From Planctomycetota bacterium (GTDB taxonomy: Bacteria > Planctomycetota > Phycisphaerae > UBA1845): DNA of 55,959 nucleotides. The position numbers and the translations under genes were made by a program. Where the stretch lies: assembly GCA_024278775.1 (NCBI GenBank), contig JAJRSP010000151.1, forward strand, positions 1-55,959, read 5' to 3'. Each line of letters opens with the position of its first letter. Positions within the stretch are counted from its first letter, which is position 1. Shown here piece after piece: positions 8,531-16,979 of this stretch. The notes beneath the pieces are model-generated. The model saw only the letters and a program-made list of their open reading frames with translations, ran no database searches and was not told where the DNA came from.

Positions 8531-8923
8531 ATGGGAAACCTACGGAATGATGAACGCAAACTGATGTCAGGTGCAAGAAGGCAGTCATGGGTCATCTCTG
8601 CGTGCGGCGCGGTGTTCCTGTGCGGATTGGCGGGCTGTTTGACGGTGGATCAGATGGCACCGCCGGTGGGTCCGGAGTTTTCGAGAGTGAATGTGGATGG
8701 CGTGACGCTGGCACTTCTGGAACGTGGCAGAGAAATCTATCTGCAGGATTGCACGCGCTGCCACAGCGTGGAACCCATCAATCGTTATTCCCAAGATCGC
8801 TGGCATTTGATCATCGAAAGGATGGCGATGCAGGCCAAAATGGGTGAATCTCAGAAGGATGCGTTAAAGGCCTACGTGCTAGCAGCGCACCGCGTGCTGA
8901 CCGAGGAAGTTGGCACGGAGTGA
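8531..8923 (+). CDS. Small lipoprotein with a c-type haem motif
   Basis: The product is about 130 residues. A lipoprotein signal ends at LCGLAGC, so the mature N-terminus would be lipidated. It contains one CxxCH motif (DCTRCHSVEP near residue 75) and Met residues further on (MAMQAKM) that could act as the sixth haem ligand, so a monohaem cytochrome c is likely. The start is unclear: ATG 8531 gives a longer n-region, ATG 8564 (MSGARRQSWV) gives a more typical signal. It follows the barrel gene by 50 bases. It could deliver electrons for metal reduction at the cell surface, which is inference. Confidence 0.65.
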   Translation: MGNLRNDERKLMSGARRQSWVISACGAVFLCGLAGCLTVDQMAPPVGPEFSRVNVDGVTLALLERGREIYLQDCTRCHSVEPINRYSQDRWHLIIERMAMQAKMGESQKDALKAYVLAAHRVLTEEVGTE

Positions 8924-9122
8924 GACACGGCATAACCAACCTGCGACGGTCTCTTCGGAATCATCGACGAGGGGGTGGGGCATTGTTGGTGCAATAGCGG
9001 CCAGTAAGCGGAGTGGTGTTCAGTACAAGTAAGGCATGGATGACAGTGTGTGATGCCGGCGTGGAGCACGGAGTTCTACGTTCGTGATAGTTCCAAACGA
9101 CAAGGACGATAAGGAGAACGCA

Positions 9123-9302
9123 ATGAAGAAATCACGGTTTTGGAGAGCGATGATGTTCGTAGGAGGTTCGAGTACGCTTCTTATCTCGGGGGGCTCCTGC
9201 CTTCCCGATAATATTTTTTCCGAGGTGGCCGGTAACATTGTGAACGGCCTGATGATAGCCGGGTTCAATATGGTCGCGGCGGGAAGCGGGCTGCAGATTT
9301 AA
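9123..9302 (+). CDS. Small exported peptide, VNGL type (copy 1)
   Basis: The 59-residue product begins MKKSRFWRAMMFVGGSS, has a hydrophobic signal ending near SGGSC, and a short mature part DNIFSEVAGNIVNGLMIAGFN. ATG 9123 is preceded by AAGGAG at 9110-9115. A second small gene at 12733-12915 encodes a peptide of the same size with a signal and a similar tail (IADLVNGLIADY). I do not recognise a named family. The two genes flank the TonB and receptor genes, so a role with that system is possible, but nothing in the peptide itself shows a function. Confidence 0.55.
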   Translation: MKKSRFWRAMMFVGGSSTLLISGGSCLPDNIFSEVAGNIVNGLMIAGFNMVAAGSGLQI

Positions 9303-9388
9303 CGAGCGGCGAAGCGGTGTAAGCGGCATGTGCGGATTAGTAAGGTCGAGATGGACACGGAGTGCGCAATGTGCGTGTTCTGCTAAGG

Positions 9389-9405
9389 GTGTCATATGAT
9401 GACAC
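9389..9405. terminator. Hairpin between convergent genes
   Basis: GTGTCAT-ATG-ATGACAC is a perfect 7-bp stem with a three-base loop, placed between the stop of the small peptide gene and the stop of the convergent TonB gene. No T-run follows, so terminator function is tentative. Confidence 0.35.
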
Positions 9406-9421
9406 TCGTAATAAGTGTTGG

Positions 9422-10456
9422 TTACTCCAGCACGAAACGGAAGGGGATTCGGACGGAGTCTGTGGTCGGTGCGCCACGGTGCATCGCGGGTCGAAAGTGG
9501 GCGTTGCGCACCGCTGCGATCGCGGCGCGGGCGAGACGTGGATAACCCGAATCGCTCAACACGTGGACCCGTCCGACCTTACCGTTGGCCAAGACCTCCA
9601 CCTGAATCAGCACGGTGCCTTCCTCGCCAAGCCTCCGTGAGACAATCGGATACCTCGGGTGCGGCAGGTCGAGCACTTCCACGCCGATCTCGACACCCGC
9701 TTGGCTGTTTGGTGCCGGAGCGTGGGGCGAAACCACCGGTTGGTTGAGCGAGCTTGCTTCCCCGTGGTCGGGTGCTACCTCCCTCTCGACCGCCGGTGGT
9801 GTGTCGTTCGTGGGGGCGACGGGCGCGTCGGCAACCTCCTCAACCGGCGGTGCCTTAGTGGAGGGCTCGTTTCTCAACGTCGCATCCGATGGGGACAGGG
9901 CAGTGGGCGGGGGCAGGGCAGTGGGGGGCGTGACGACGATAGGTGGAATCGCTTCGGCCGTGTCGTCGATTGCCTGGTCAACCGAGCGATCGTCGATGGG
10001 GGGCTGGATGGTGGCCGCCGGTTCCGGTGTCGGAAGGGTGGAGTCGATAGGCAGAACCGCCCGCACCGTCTCCTCCTCCGGAGTTTCCAGTTCCTTCACT
10101 GGTTCCGGGTTCTCGGGCTCAAGCAGAACCGGAGTCGGCTGCGGCGCGATCTCAGTGCTGATCTCGATGGGTTCCTCGTCAACTTCGGGCGGCGTGTTCA
10201 CGGGGGCCTCGGGATCAGGCCAGTGAGTGGATAGAATGCTGACCTGTACCGCTTGTTCGCCTCTGGCGAATTCGATCCTCGGCGGCTCGGGTGCCTCGGG
10301 GTTCCATGACACCACATAACAGGTGGTCAGTAACCCACAGTGGATGATCCCGGAAGCCCCCCACGCGATTACGGCTACCGACAACTGAAGACGTCCCTGC
10401 GAGACCGTTCCGTATCCGTCACGAGAACTCGTGTGATGGCGGACGGATGCGTGCAT
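9422..10456 (-). CDS. TonB-family energy transducer
   Basis: The 344-residue protein has one N-terminal membrane helix (about residues 25-48), a long Pro/Glu-rich periplasmic linker (PEVDEEPIEISTEIAPQPTP and onward) and a C-terminal TonB domain: LPHPRYPIVSRRLGEEGTVLIQV, followed by SSGYPRLARAAIAAV-like helix (here DSGYPRLARAAIAAVRNAHF) and RIPFRFVLE at the end. TonB couples the inner-membrane proton gradient to outer-membrane receptors. It begins 48 bases after the receptor gene on the same strand and should serve that receptor. No exbB or exbD is present in the window. Confidence 0.9.
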   Translation of the reverse strand: MHASVRHHTSSRDGYGTVSQGRLQLSVAVIAWGASGIIHCGLLTTCYVVSWNPEAPEPPRIEFARGEQAVQVSILSTHWPDPEAPVNTPPEVDEEPIEISTEIAPQPTPVLLEPENPEPVKELETPEEETVRAVLPIDSTLPTPEPAATIQPPIDDRSVDQAIDDTAEAIPPIVVTPPTALPPPTALSPSDATLRNEPSTKAPPVEEVADAPVAPTNDTPPAVEREVAPDHGEASSLNQPVVSPHAPAPNSQAGVEIGVEVLDLPHPRYPIVSRRLGEEGTVLIQVEVLANGKVGRVHVLSDSGYPRLARAAIAAVRNAHFRPAMHRGAPTTDSVRIPFRFVLE

Positions 10457-10504
10457 TGGCTACCCTGATCCCGTTGGCATCGTTCCCCCCGCGCCCTGGC
10501 GAGA

Positions 10505-12679
10505 TCAGAAGGCGATACTCAGGCCAAGCACGAGGCTTCGCCCCGGTTCGTTTTGACCCGAACCGTGGATCCGATAATTCTCGTCGGTGATGTTCTCTAC
10601 GGCCAGCGTAAGATTGACATCTTCTCTGATTTGCCATCCGCCTCGTACGGTGTACACCACATAGCTCGGCGTGCCACCCGGTGGGATGCGGCTGGTGTTG
10701 GCGCGATCTCGCGTGGACAGGTTGTCTTGAGCACCGGCCACGGTCGCGAGCGCTTCCACCCACAAATCACCGGAGGGGTGGTCCCAACGCAAGCCCGCGA
10801 GTCCGGTCAGTGGCATGAGACGGTCGATGGGTTCACGACGAAGCCTCGGACGGGACGTCGGAAACGTATCAACTTCTCCGTCGATCCAGGTGAAGTTGCC
10901 GAAGAGCGTCCACTGCGGTACGAAGCGGTAGCTTGCCGAAAGCTCGACCCCTTTCACATAGCCGTCGCCGCCGTTACGTTTGGTGACTTCGGATTCGCCG
11001 TCCACGATCCTTCCGGTTGGTACGCGAATGATGCTTTCATCGATGAGCGTCTGAAAGAAAGCGGCCTGCATCGACCAGTCTTCATACTCCGCCTTGATTC
11101 CTGCCTCGAACGATAGGAACTCCTCCGGGTTTAGTCCGGGGGCCGGCGTCTCAAACTCATTGGTCCTCGATGTATCGAAACGGGTGAGATCCGACAGGTT
11201 CGGTGCTCGAAACCCCTGTGATACACCGCCAAAGAAATTAACGTGATCCTCAACCACGTGGTAGACGAGGCGGGCGCTGCCTACGGCCGACCACCATTCA
11301 TCCGATATCGATGTGCGACGCCCCAGCACCGGGTCGCTAACCCGTCCCGCGCTGGCCCGCGCGAAGTTGACCCGGTACCCGAGTATCACGTCGAGCCGAT
11401 CAGACACGGTGATTTCGTCCTGCAGATAAGCGCCGACGAGATCGTAGCTCGCGTTGTCTCCGATCGGGCCCTGGATCCGATTGCGCGTGGAGAACGAATT
11501 CACGTGGTCGTGGTAGTACTCCACGCCGTAGCTCAGGTATCCGATATCGGTGGAGCTTCCGAAGTTGGCACTGAGACCGAGCGTGCCGACATCGAAACCC
11601 TGAAAGTCACGAGCACCGGAACTGCGGACGCGGTCTCGAGTTTCGTGCTGCTCTTGCCAGGACAGCGTGAGCCTCATCGTTTCGACGATCGACGGCATGT
11701 TTTCCGCCAGCAACTGGATGTACGTCAGACGTCGTCGCTGATCCAGGTCCCGGCGGCGGTCGCGGCCGACCGTGGTCCCTTTGAAACGCTTGGAATAGAT
11801 CGTCCGGTGCGTTCGAGGTACGTTGTTTTGGGCGACCTCCTGGTGAACAAAAATCAGCCGTGTGTCGGGATTGACGAAGTACTCCACCTTAAGGTCGGCG
11901 TCCCATTCCTCGTAGCCGGTGTTCGGTTGATTTCCCGTGCCCTTTCCGGCGCGTAACGAGCCGAAGTCTTTGCGTGAGGCACCGAACAAAATGCCGAGTT
12001 TGTCATCCACGGTTGCTTCTAACTCAAACCGAGCGATGTGCGAATGCTCTGCGCTGGAAAAACGATAATAGAGCCGTCTACGAAAATTGGTGCCCGGTCC
12101 GTATGTGGAAGGACTTTTCGTGATCGCATTCACCGTGCCCCCGATGGCGTCAGATCCGTAAAGCACCGAACTGGGTCCCTTCACGATTTCCAGCCCGGAG
12201 AGGCTTAGCGGATCAACCGTGTTCCAATACTGATTCGGGCCGGAGCGGAACACGGAGTTGTTTAACCGAATGCCGTCGATCATGAACAGGTTGCGAAACC
12301 CGGTGAAACCGCGAATGAACGGTGACCCCTGCCCGTGAGAGGTCTTCTGTATCATGACAGCCGGAAGTTCACGAAGTGCCTCCGGGGTCGATCGAAAGGA
12401 CGCATCACGAATATCTTGCGAGGAAACATTGTGCGTCGTGAAAGATAAGTTGAAGGGACGCTCCGAACGACGCGTCGCCGTGACGATGACCTCACCCAAG
12501 GTGACGGATCGATTCTCCGCGGGGGAATCGTCCGGCTTGATGGCGGTTTCGTTTTCCCGAGAAACGGGTGCCTCTTGGGCGAGGGCTGGTTCCGAAGATC
12601 CGAAGAGAAGCACCGCGTAAACCAGCACGGGGCACCGTAGACCGAGCTCAAGACACGTTCGCAGACACGACCGACGCAT
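10505..12679 (-). CDS. TonB-dependent outer-membrane receptor
   Basis: The 724-residue protein has a signal peptide ending near ALAQ, a TonB-box-like GEVIVTATRRSERPF, a plug domain (ALRELPAVMIQKTSHGQG, then FMIDGIRLNNSVFRSGPNQYW, EIVKGPSSVLYGSDAIGG) and a long barrel that ends in the terminal Phe of LVLGLSIAF. The plug wording is like receptors for haem, siderophores or vitamin B12. The ATG at 12679 has GGAGAAA just upstream. The gene lies between a small peptide gene (53-base gap) and TonB (48-base gap), so the three probably form one transcript. The substrate cannot be read from sequence; iron or another metal complex is suggested by the nearby DtxR-type regulator. Confidence 0.93.
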   Translation of the reverse strand: MRRSCLRTCLELGLRCPVLVYAVLLFGSSEPALAQEAPVSRENETAIKPDDSPAENRSVTLGEVIVTATRRSERPFNLSFTTHNVSSQDIRDASFRSTPEALRELPAVMIQKTSHGQGSPFIRGFTGFRNLFMIDGIRLNNSVFRSGPNQYWNTVDPLSLSGLEIVKGPSSVLYGSDAIGGTVNAITKSPSTYGPGTNFRRRLYYRFSSAEHSHIARFELEATVDDKLGILFGASRKDFGSLRAGKGTGNQPNTGYEEWDADLKVEYFVNPDTRLIFVHQEVAQNNVPRTHRTIYSKRFKGTTVGRDRRRDLDQRRRLTYIQLLAENMPSIVETMRLTLSWQEQHETRDRVRSSGARDFQGFDVGTLGLSANFGSSTDIGYLSYGVEYYHDHVNSFSTRNRIQGPIGDNASYDLVGAYLQDEITVSDRLDVILGYRVNFARASAGRVSDPVLGRRTSISDEWWSAVGSARLVYHVVEDHVNFFGGVSQGFRAPNLSDLTRFDTSRTNEFETPAPGLNPEEFLSFEAGIKAEYEDWSMQAAFFQTLIDESIIRVPTGRIVDGESEVTKRNGGDGYVKGVELSASYRFVPQWTLFGNFTWIDGEVDTFPTSRPRLRREPIDRLMPLTGLAGLRWDHPSGDLWVEALATVAGAQDNLSTRDRANTSRIPPGGTPSYVVYTVRGGWQIREDVNLTLAVENITDENYRIHGSGQNEPGRSLVLGLSIAF

Positions 12680-12732
12680 ACTGTTTTCTCCAGGTGTGTG
12701 ATGTAACCGAACACCATGAACTGAAAACGGGG

Positions 12733-12915
12733 CTATTGGCCGGTGGTGGGCGTGTAATCGGCAATGAGTCCATTCACAAGATCAGCGATTCCTGCGCTCA
12801 ACCCATCCGTAACACCAATGGAGACACCATCTCGCACAGACCTGACGCATCCCATTCCGCACGTGATGACGATGGCGGCAGCCAGAATACCTACAGCGAT
12901 CCTCGGAGTTTTCAT
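12733..12915 (-). CDS. Small exported peptide, VNGL type (copy 2)
   Basis: The 60-residue product starts MKTPRIAVGILAAAIVITCG, has a lipobox-like GMGC, and a mature tail GIADLVNGLIADYTPTTGQ. The core VNGLI resembles VNGLM in the 59-residue peptide at 9123-9302. AAGGAA precedes the ATG at good spacing. It appears to be the first gene of the minus-strand receptor-TonB transcript. It is too short for an enzyme. It might be a lipopeptide or a helper of the receptor; I do not recognise a family. Confidence 0.6.
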   Translation of the reverse strand: MKTPRIAVGILAAAIVITCGMGCVRSVRDGVSIGVTDGLSAGIADLVNGLIADYTPTTGQ

Positions 12916-12971
12916 TTTAGGTTCCTTTCTCGATTGTACTGACGAACACTTTGCCCCTTATGGGGCACGAC

Positions 12972-13017
12972 GTTGACTCAACCTCGCGAAAGTAAAATGT
13001 CTCGTGTGTCCTGTCAA
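12972..13017 (-). promoter_or_regulatory. Candidate promoter and palindromic operator for peptide-receptor-TonB transcript
   Basis: On the minus strand TTGACA (13017-13012) is followed after 17 bases by TACTTT (12994-12989). Just downstream is the perfect odd palindrome GTTGAGTCAAC (12982-12972), near the expected transcription start and in a usual repressor position. A TGCCCC-ATAA-GGGGCA hairpin lies further down in the leader (about 12952-12967). Confidence 0.4.
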
Positions 13018-13031
13018 ACGAGTGACGCAGC

Positions 13032-14396
13032 TCAGGAGTTGTCACTTGTGAGTTGTTCTTCCCGAGCCATAGCCGCGTATGACACGCAGCTCATGAGTGA
13101 AAGTATGATAGAAACGATCCAGACGCCCCAGCCGATATGACGCCACAGCCACACGCCAATCAGCGGTGCAATGAGCCCGCGCAACCCGGTGAGTGATACG
13201 TGAACGCCCATGTAAAGTTCCGCTCGTTTCGGGTGAGCAAAGTGGAGATGCCCGAGATTCCAGGCGATCTGTCCACCGCCAAGACCCACCCCCTGAAATA
13301 ACGCACGCAAGGCAAACAGCGCCACTGCGATAGGTAGATGGCTGGGGCCGATCGCAATGGATTCTTCCAAGATCAATGTTCCGGCCAGGGCAAAGCCCAG
13401 CGAAATGGTCCAGCACGTCACATTGGCCACACGCATCCGCAGCACGCCGAGGCGATCGAACAGCCGCCCCCACCGGCCAATACTGCCGAGCATAACGAGG
13501 TTGGGCAGTGCCACGATGAGCGCCGTGCTGATCCAAAAAGCACCATCGGATGACAGATCCAATTCGCGCGTGATCAATGCAACCATCACCGGGATGGTCA
13601 TGATGTTGGCCACCCCCATGAGCGATTGAGCAATGCAGTATCGCCGGAAGTGGCGGTCATCTCGCAGGACGTTGACCATCTGTCGGATCACGTGCCCGGG
13701 CGACATCAGCGCAGCGAGACTGAACGGTTCGGCGATGTCGCGTGCAAGTTTCCCATTCGCGTCTTCTTGCCGGTGTCCGTGAAGCTCACGACGTTCGCCG
13801 CGTATGCGTACCTTTCGTAGGAACCACACTCCGAGCAGCCCGACTACCGCGCCAATCGGGTAGAGGTACCGGTAGCTGGTGGCGTCAAGGTCGCATACGT
13901 AGGCGGCGAACAATACCGTCGGCACGGTGATAAAACGTCTCAGCCGTTGCAGGCGCGCGGTGATCTGTCCGCGGACACGAGTCGGGTAGTTTGATTTCCA
14001 GACGGCCGACCGGACCGTGATGACTCCGGATAGCAATACCTGGGCGGCGGCGATCTGAGTAATAAACCAGATGGTGCCGTGACGCGAAGGGGGTACGGCA
14101 CCGATTGTCCCAGCCAGTAGTAGGGTGCCGAGGCAGAAGAACGTGAGAAGCCGAATCTTGGGACGTCCAAGCGAGAGCATCCCCCACACCAGACTGAACA
14201 GCAGGGCCGCGATGGGAGTCGCGCTGGCCACGGCGATCAGAAACTCGCTCCCATGGAAGGATTCCGCGACGACGATGCTGGCAAATTGCCCCTCGATCAG
14301 CCCAGCAAAAATGCTCCAGGGGATGAGATGCAGAAACTCGTAAAAGTAATTACGGCGAGTGAGGAACGGGAGTGAACGAACGGCCAACAAATCCAA
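13032..14396 (-). CDS. MFS transporter
   Basis: The protein of about 454 residues has 11-12 predicted membrane segments, for example LIPWSIFAGLIEGQFASIVVA, IAALLFSLVWGML, LLTFFCLGTLLLAGTIGAV, IMTIPVMVALIT and LPIAVALFALRALFQGVGLG, in the two-bundle arrangement of the major facilitator superfamily, with a long cytoplasmic loop in the middle (FLRKVRIRGERRELHGHRQED). The frame is open up to an ATG at 14525, but the upstream part does not look membrane-like; TTG 14396 has AGGAGAG eight bases upstream and begins just before the first helix. It lies 180 bases downstream of lexA on the same strand. Substrate unknown. Confidence 0.75.
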   Translation of the reverse strand: MDLLAVRSLPFLTRRNYFYEFLHLIPWSIFAGLIEGQFASIVVAESFHGSEFLIAVASATPIAALLFSLVWGMLSLGRPKIRLLTFFCLGTLLLAGTIGAVPPSRHGTIWFITQIAAAQVLLSGVITVRSAVWKSNYPTRVRGQITARLQRLRRFITVPTVLFAAYVCDLDATSYRYLYPIGAVVGLLGVWFLRKVRIRGERRELHGHRQEDANGKLARDIAEPFSLAALMSPGHVIRQMVNVLRDDRHFRRYCIAQSLMGVANIMTIPVMVALITRELDLSSDGAFWISTALIVALPNLVMLGSIGRWGRLFDRLGVLRMRVANVTCWTISLGFALAGTLILEESIAIGPSHLPIAVALFALRALFQGVGLGGGQIAWNLGHLHFAHPKRAELYMGVHVSLTGLRGLIAPLIGVWLWRHIGWGVWIVSIILSLMSCVSYAAMAREEQLTSDNS

Positions 14397-14576
14397 CGAA
14401 ACGGCTCTCCTGCATGAGACTTCTACACCCCAAGCGTACGAGGTTCGCACGGGGAAGGCAAGGCGGAGAACACCAACGTACACGCCGGTAAAGACGCGTG
14501 AAGATGAGGAGAGAGCGGGTTGCACCCTGCCGGGGTAGAGAAAGCGGTAGGGGGCTGGGAACCTGAAAAACCGTCG

Positions 14577-15212
14577 TTAATAACGACGGATGACGCCGAT
14601 GAGCACCCCCTGAATCTCAACATTTTGTGAATAGATTGGTTTGTATTTCGGGTTGGCCGGCTGGAGCCGCACGCGGGTTTTCTCTTTGTAAAAGGTTTTG
14701 AGGGTGGCCTCCTCGCCATCGATCAATGCGACTACGGTGTCCCCGTCACGGGCATTGGATCGGCGTTCGTAGACGACGAGATCGCCATCGCGAATGTGTT
14801 CGTCGATCATGCTGTCACCGGTGACCTCAAGCACGCCGACGGGATGGCGACTGTGGAAGACCTCTTCCAGGTCGACATAGTCGTTCGTTTCAATCGCTTC
14901 GATCGGGGCACCGGCCGCGATGCGACCGACGAAGGGCAAAAGCGTGGGTCGTTCGTCAGGCAGCCGTGCCGAGGACGTCAGGGCCAAAGAGCGTGCCTTG
15001 TTGGCTTGTCGCGTGAGGAGCCCTTTTTTTAGTAACGCCTCGACGTGCTCGAACACGGTGATTTTGCTTATGCCGAGTTGGTCTGCCAGCTCCTGCAACG
15101 TCGGGGAATAGCCCAGGCTGCGCCGTGCATCTCGAATCATAGTGAGGATTTCGAGCTGACGAGGCGTCAGGCAGCTTAATTCGTCGGTCCCGGTTTTGCG
15201 TCTTCGAGCCAT
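14577..15212 (-). CDS. lexA: LexA repressor, SOS response
   Basis: The 211-residue protein has an N-terminal winged helix (residues 15-75, LTPRQLEILTMIRDA and SPTLQELADQLGISKITVFEHVEALLKKG) and a C-terminal S24 autoprotease. The self-cleavage pair is Ala100-Gly101, the nucleophile Ser134 is in TGDSMID and the general base Lys172 is in ATLKTFY. RecA filaments trigger the cleavage and release SOS genes. GGAGAT precedes the ATG. A recognition helix reading ISKITVFEHVEAL differs from the E. coli form, so the operator may differ. It lies downstream of ruvC-ruvA-ruvB on the same strand, separated by a 664-base space with its own promoter. Confidence 0.95.
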   Translation of the reverse strand: MARRRKTGTDELSCLTPRQLEILTMIRDARRSLGYSPTLQELADQLGISKITVFEHVEALLKKGLLTRQANKARSLALTSSARLPDERPTLLPFVGRIAAGAPIEAIETNDYVDLEEVFHSRHPVGVLEVTGDSMIDEHIRDGDLVVYERRSNARDGDTVVALIDGEEATLKTFYKEKTRVRLQPANPKYKPIYSQNVEIQGVLIGVIRRY

Positions 15213-15876
15213 TAGTTATCTCCAATTGTGAATAAAGACCCAACGGAACCATCGTCACGGCTGGGAGGAGGCCATCCGCCTCCCGCTGAGCCAGTGATAG
15301 GCGGTCTGTCTCTCTCTCCCGATCCCATTCCAAGGATCGTGCGCGAGCCAACGTCCAGGCCGTGACCGCGCGACGTACGAGGCCGACGCTCTCACATACG
15401 CGGCGGGGTAGCGGCATTCGGACAAGCTGAGTAGCCCGGGGTTGTGGGCTTTGGCCCGGTGGGGAAGGCCCCGGGAGCCACGCGGTCCGAAAGTCGCCCC
15501 CGGGACCAAGAACACACACCGGAACATCGCTGGGGTAGTCATGCTGACAGACTGCTGCCAGCCTGAGCATGGACGTTCGATATACGTTTTTAAGTATCTT
15601 CCACATAGGCCACTCCGTTAGCCTTCTGTTCGGCATAATAGTATCCAAACGGACACCGAACGTCAAGCTAAAAGTTAGGAAAATTTACGGGTCTTTTCAA
15701 AACTCGGATACACGGCATTGGTGGGGTGTCCGCCACGGCTACCCTCAATATGTGGGGGTATCGGGAAAACATTCGGCGAGCCAGCACGGAAAGTCGGGTC
15801 TTAGCGGCGCAATTGTTGCCGTAAGGTCCCGGCGTTGTCAAGCTCGTTTTTTATCGGAACCTAATCCGATAGCGGC
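15213..15876 (-). promoter_or_regulatory. Long lexA upstream region with strong promoter
   Basis: No gene is supported in this 664-base stretch. On the minus strand TTGACG (15666-15661), a 17-base spacer and TACTAT (15643-15638) make a near-consensus sigma70 promoter. Its spacer contains GTTCGGTGTCCGTTTGG, a GTTC-N7-GTTT direct repeat, and GTTCGG at 15661-15656 with CCGAAC at 15633-15628 form an inverted repeat around the -10 box. The promoter leaves a leader of about 420 bases before lexA, rich in GC hairpins: CATGCT/AGCATG at about 15540-15570 and a TTGG-CCCGG/CCGGGCCAA stem at about 15455-15512. The leader may hold a small RNA or a regulatory structure. Confidence 0.5.
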
Positions 15877-16926
15877 TCATTCGAACAGAGTGGGGTTGCC
15901 GTCCGTCGTCGCGTGGGATCCTCGCTCGATGAACGGCAGCCCGAGATGGTCACACGCGGCTTGGGTGATCTGCCGCCCCTGTCGCGTGCGGATCACGAAG
16001 CCGATCTGCAGAAGATACGGCTCGACGGTGTCCTCCAGGGTGTCACGTTCTTCCCCCATGGTGGCGGCGAGTGCTTCGATCCCGGCCGGTCCGCCCTGGT
16101 AAACCTTATTCAGCGTGAGCAGGAATCTTCGATCGAGCTCATCCAACCCGAGCGCGTCGACCTGCTGAATCTCCAACGCCTCATGAACGGTGCGTTCCGT
16201 CAACGTCCCATCACCACGCACTTGGGCAAAATCTCGGACGCGGCGTAGCAGCCGGTTGGCCACACGCGGCGTGCCTCGACTTCGGGAGGCGATGGTTTCG
16301 AGCGATCCCTCCCCGCAGGGCGTGTCCAGACGGTGCGCGGATCGGTCGAGGATCGTGGTGAGGTCCGACGTGTTATAAAACTCCATGTGGAATCGATGGC
16401 CAAACCGATCGCGCATCGCACCGCTTAACATGCCGGCCCGTGTCGTCGCGCCGATCAGGGTGAAACGTCGCAGGGCGAAGTTGACGACGCGGCCGCTAAG
16501 CCCGCCTTCGATCGTGTAGTCGACGCGGAAATCTTCCATCGCGGGATAGAGGAACTCCTCGACGATCGTAGGAAGCCGGTGGATTTCATCTATAAACAGC
16601 ACGTCGCCGGTTTCGAGATTCGTCAGCAACGCCATCAGGTCGGCCTGCTTCGCGAGCGACGGACCCGACGTCACACGCGGCACTTTTCCGGTCATTTCGC
16701 GGGCGATGACATTGGCCAGCGTCGTCTTGCCAAGCCCGGGCGGACCATCGAGCAGGATGTGTTCGAGCGGCTCCCCTCGTCCCTTGGCGGCCGAAATGGC
16801 GATGTGGAGCTTGTCCAGCACGACCCGCTGCCCGATCATCTCATCGAGCTGCGTGGGACGCAGGGCTACATCCACCCGTTCATCACCGGGGCGGGTATCA
16901 CCGGATAGGATTCTGTCTCGTGCCAT
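15877..16926 (-). CDS. ruvB: Holliday junction branch migration ATPase RuvB
   Basis: The 349-residue protein is a complete RuvB: start region LRPTQLDEMIGQ, Walker A DGPPGLGKTTLANVIA, Walker B VLFIDEIHRLP, sensor GATTRAGMLS and the winged-helix end (GLPFIERG-like LGLPFIERG). As a hexameric ring it drives branch migration with RuvA. It is 53 bases downstream of ruvA in the same direction. An N-terminal stretch of about 18 residues (ARDRILSGDTRPGDERVDV) precedes the core as in many phyla. Confidence 0.97.
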   Translation of the reverse strand: MARDRILSGDTRPGDERVDVALRPTQLDEMIGQRVVLDKLHIAISAAKGRGEPLEHILLDGPPGLGKTTLANVIAREMTGKVPRVTSGPSLAKQADLMALLTNLETGDVLFIDEIHRLPTIVEEFLYPAMEDFRVDYTIEGGLSGRVVNFALRRFTLIGATTRAGMLSGAMRDRFGHRFHMEFYNTSDLTTILDRSAHRLDTPCGEGSLETIASRSRGTPRVANRLLRRVRDFAQVRGDGTLTERTVHEALEIQQVDALGLDELDRRFLLTLNKVYQGGPAGIEALAATMGEERDTLEDTVEPYLLQIGFVIRTRQGRQITQAACDHLGLPFIERGSHATTDGNPTLFE

Positions 16927-16979
16927 ATCGTGTCACTATTGCGAAAGCCGCCCCGTCAATCACTGCGGGTGCCGACCGT

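Noticed and set aside
9615..10226. Plus-strand Gly/Ser-rich open frame opposite TonB
   Set aside because: It is the reverse of the Pro-rich TonB linker and only looks like a repeat protein.
14956..15666. 236-residue open frame in the lexA leader
   Set aside because: Composition is Arg/Pro-rich and untypical, it runs into lexA in another frame, and the structured promoter-leader reading is better.
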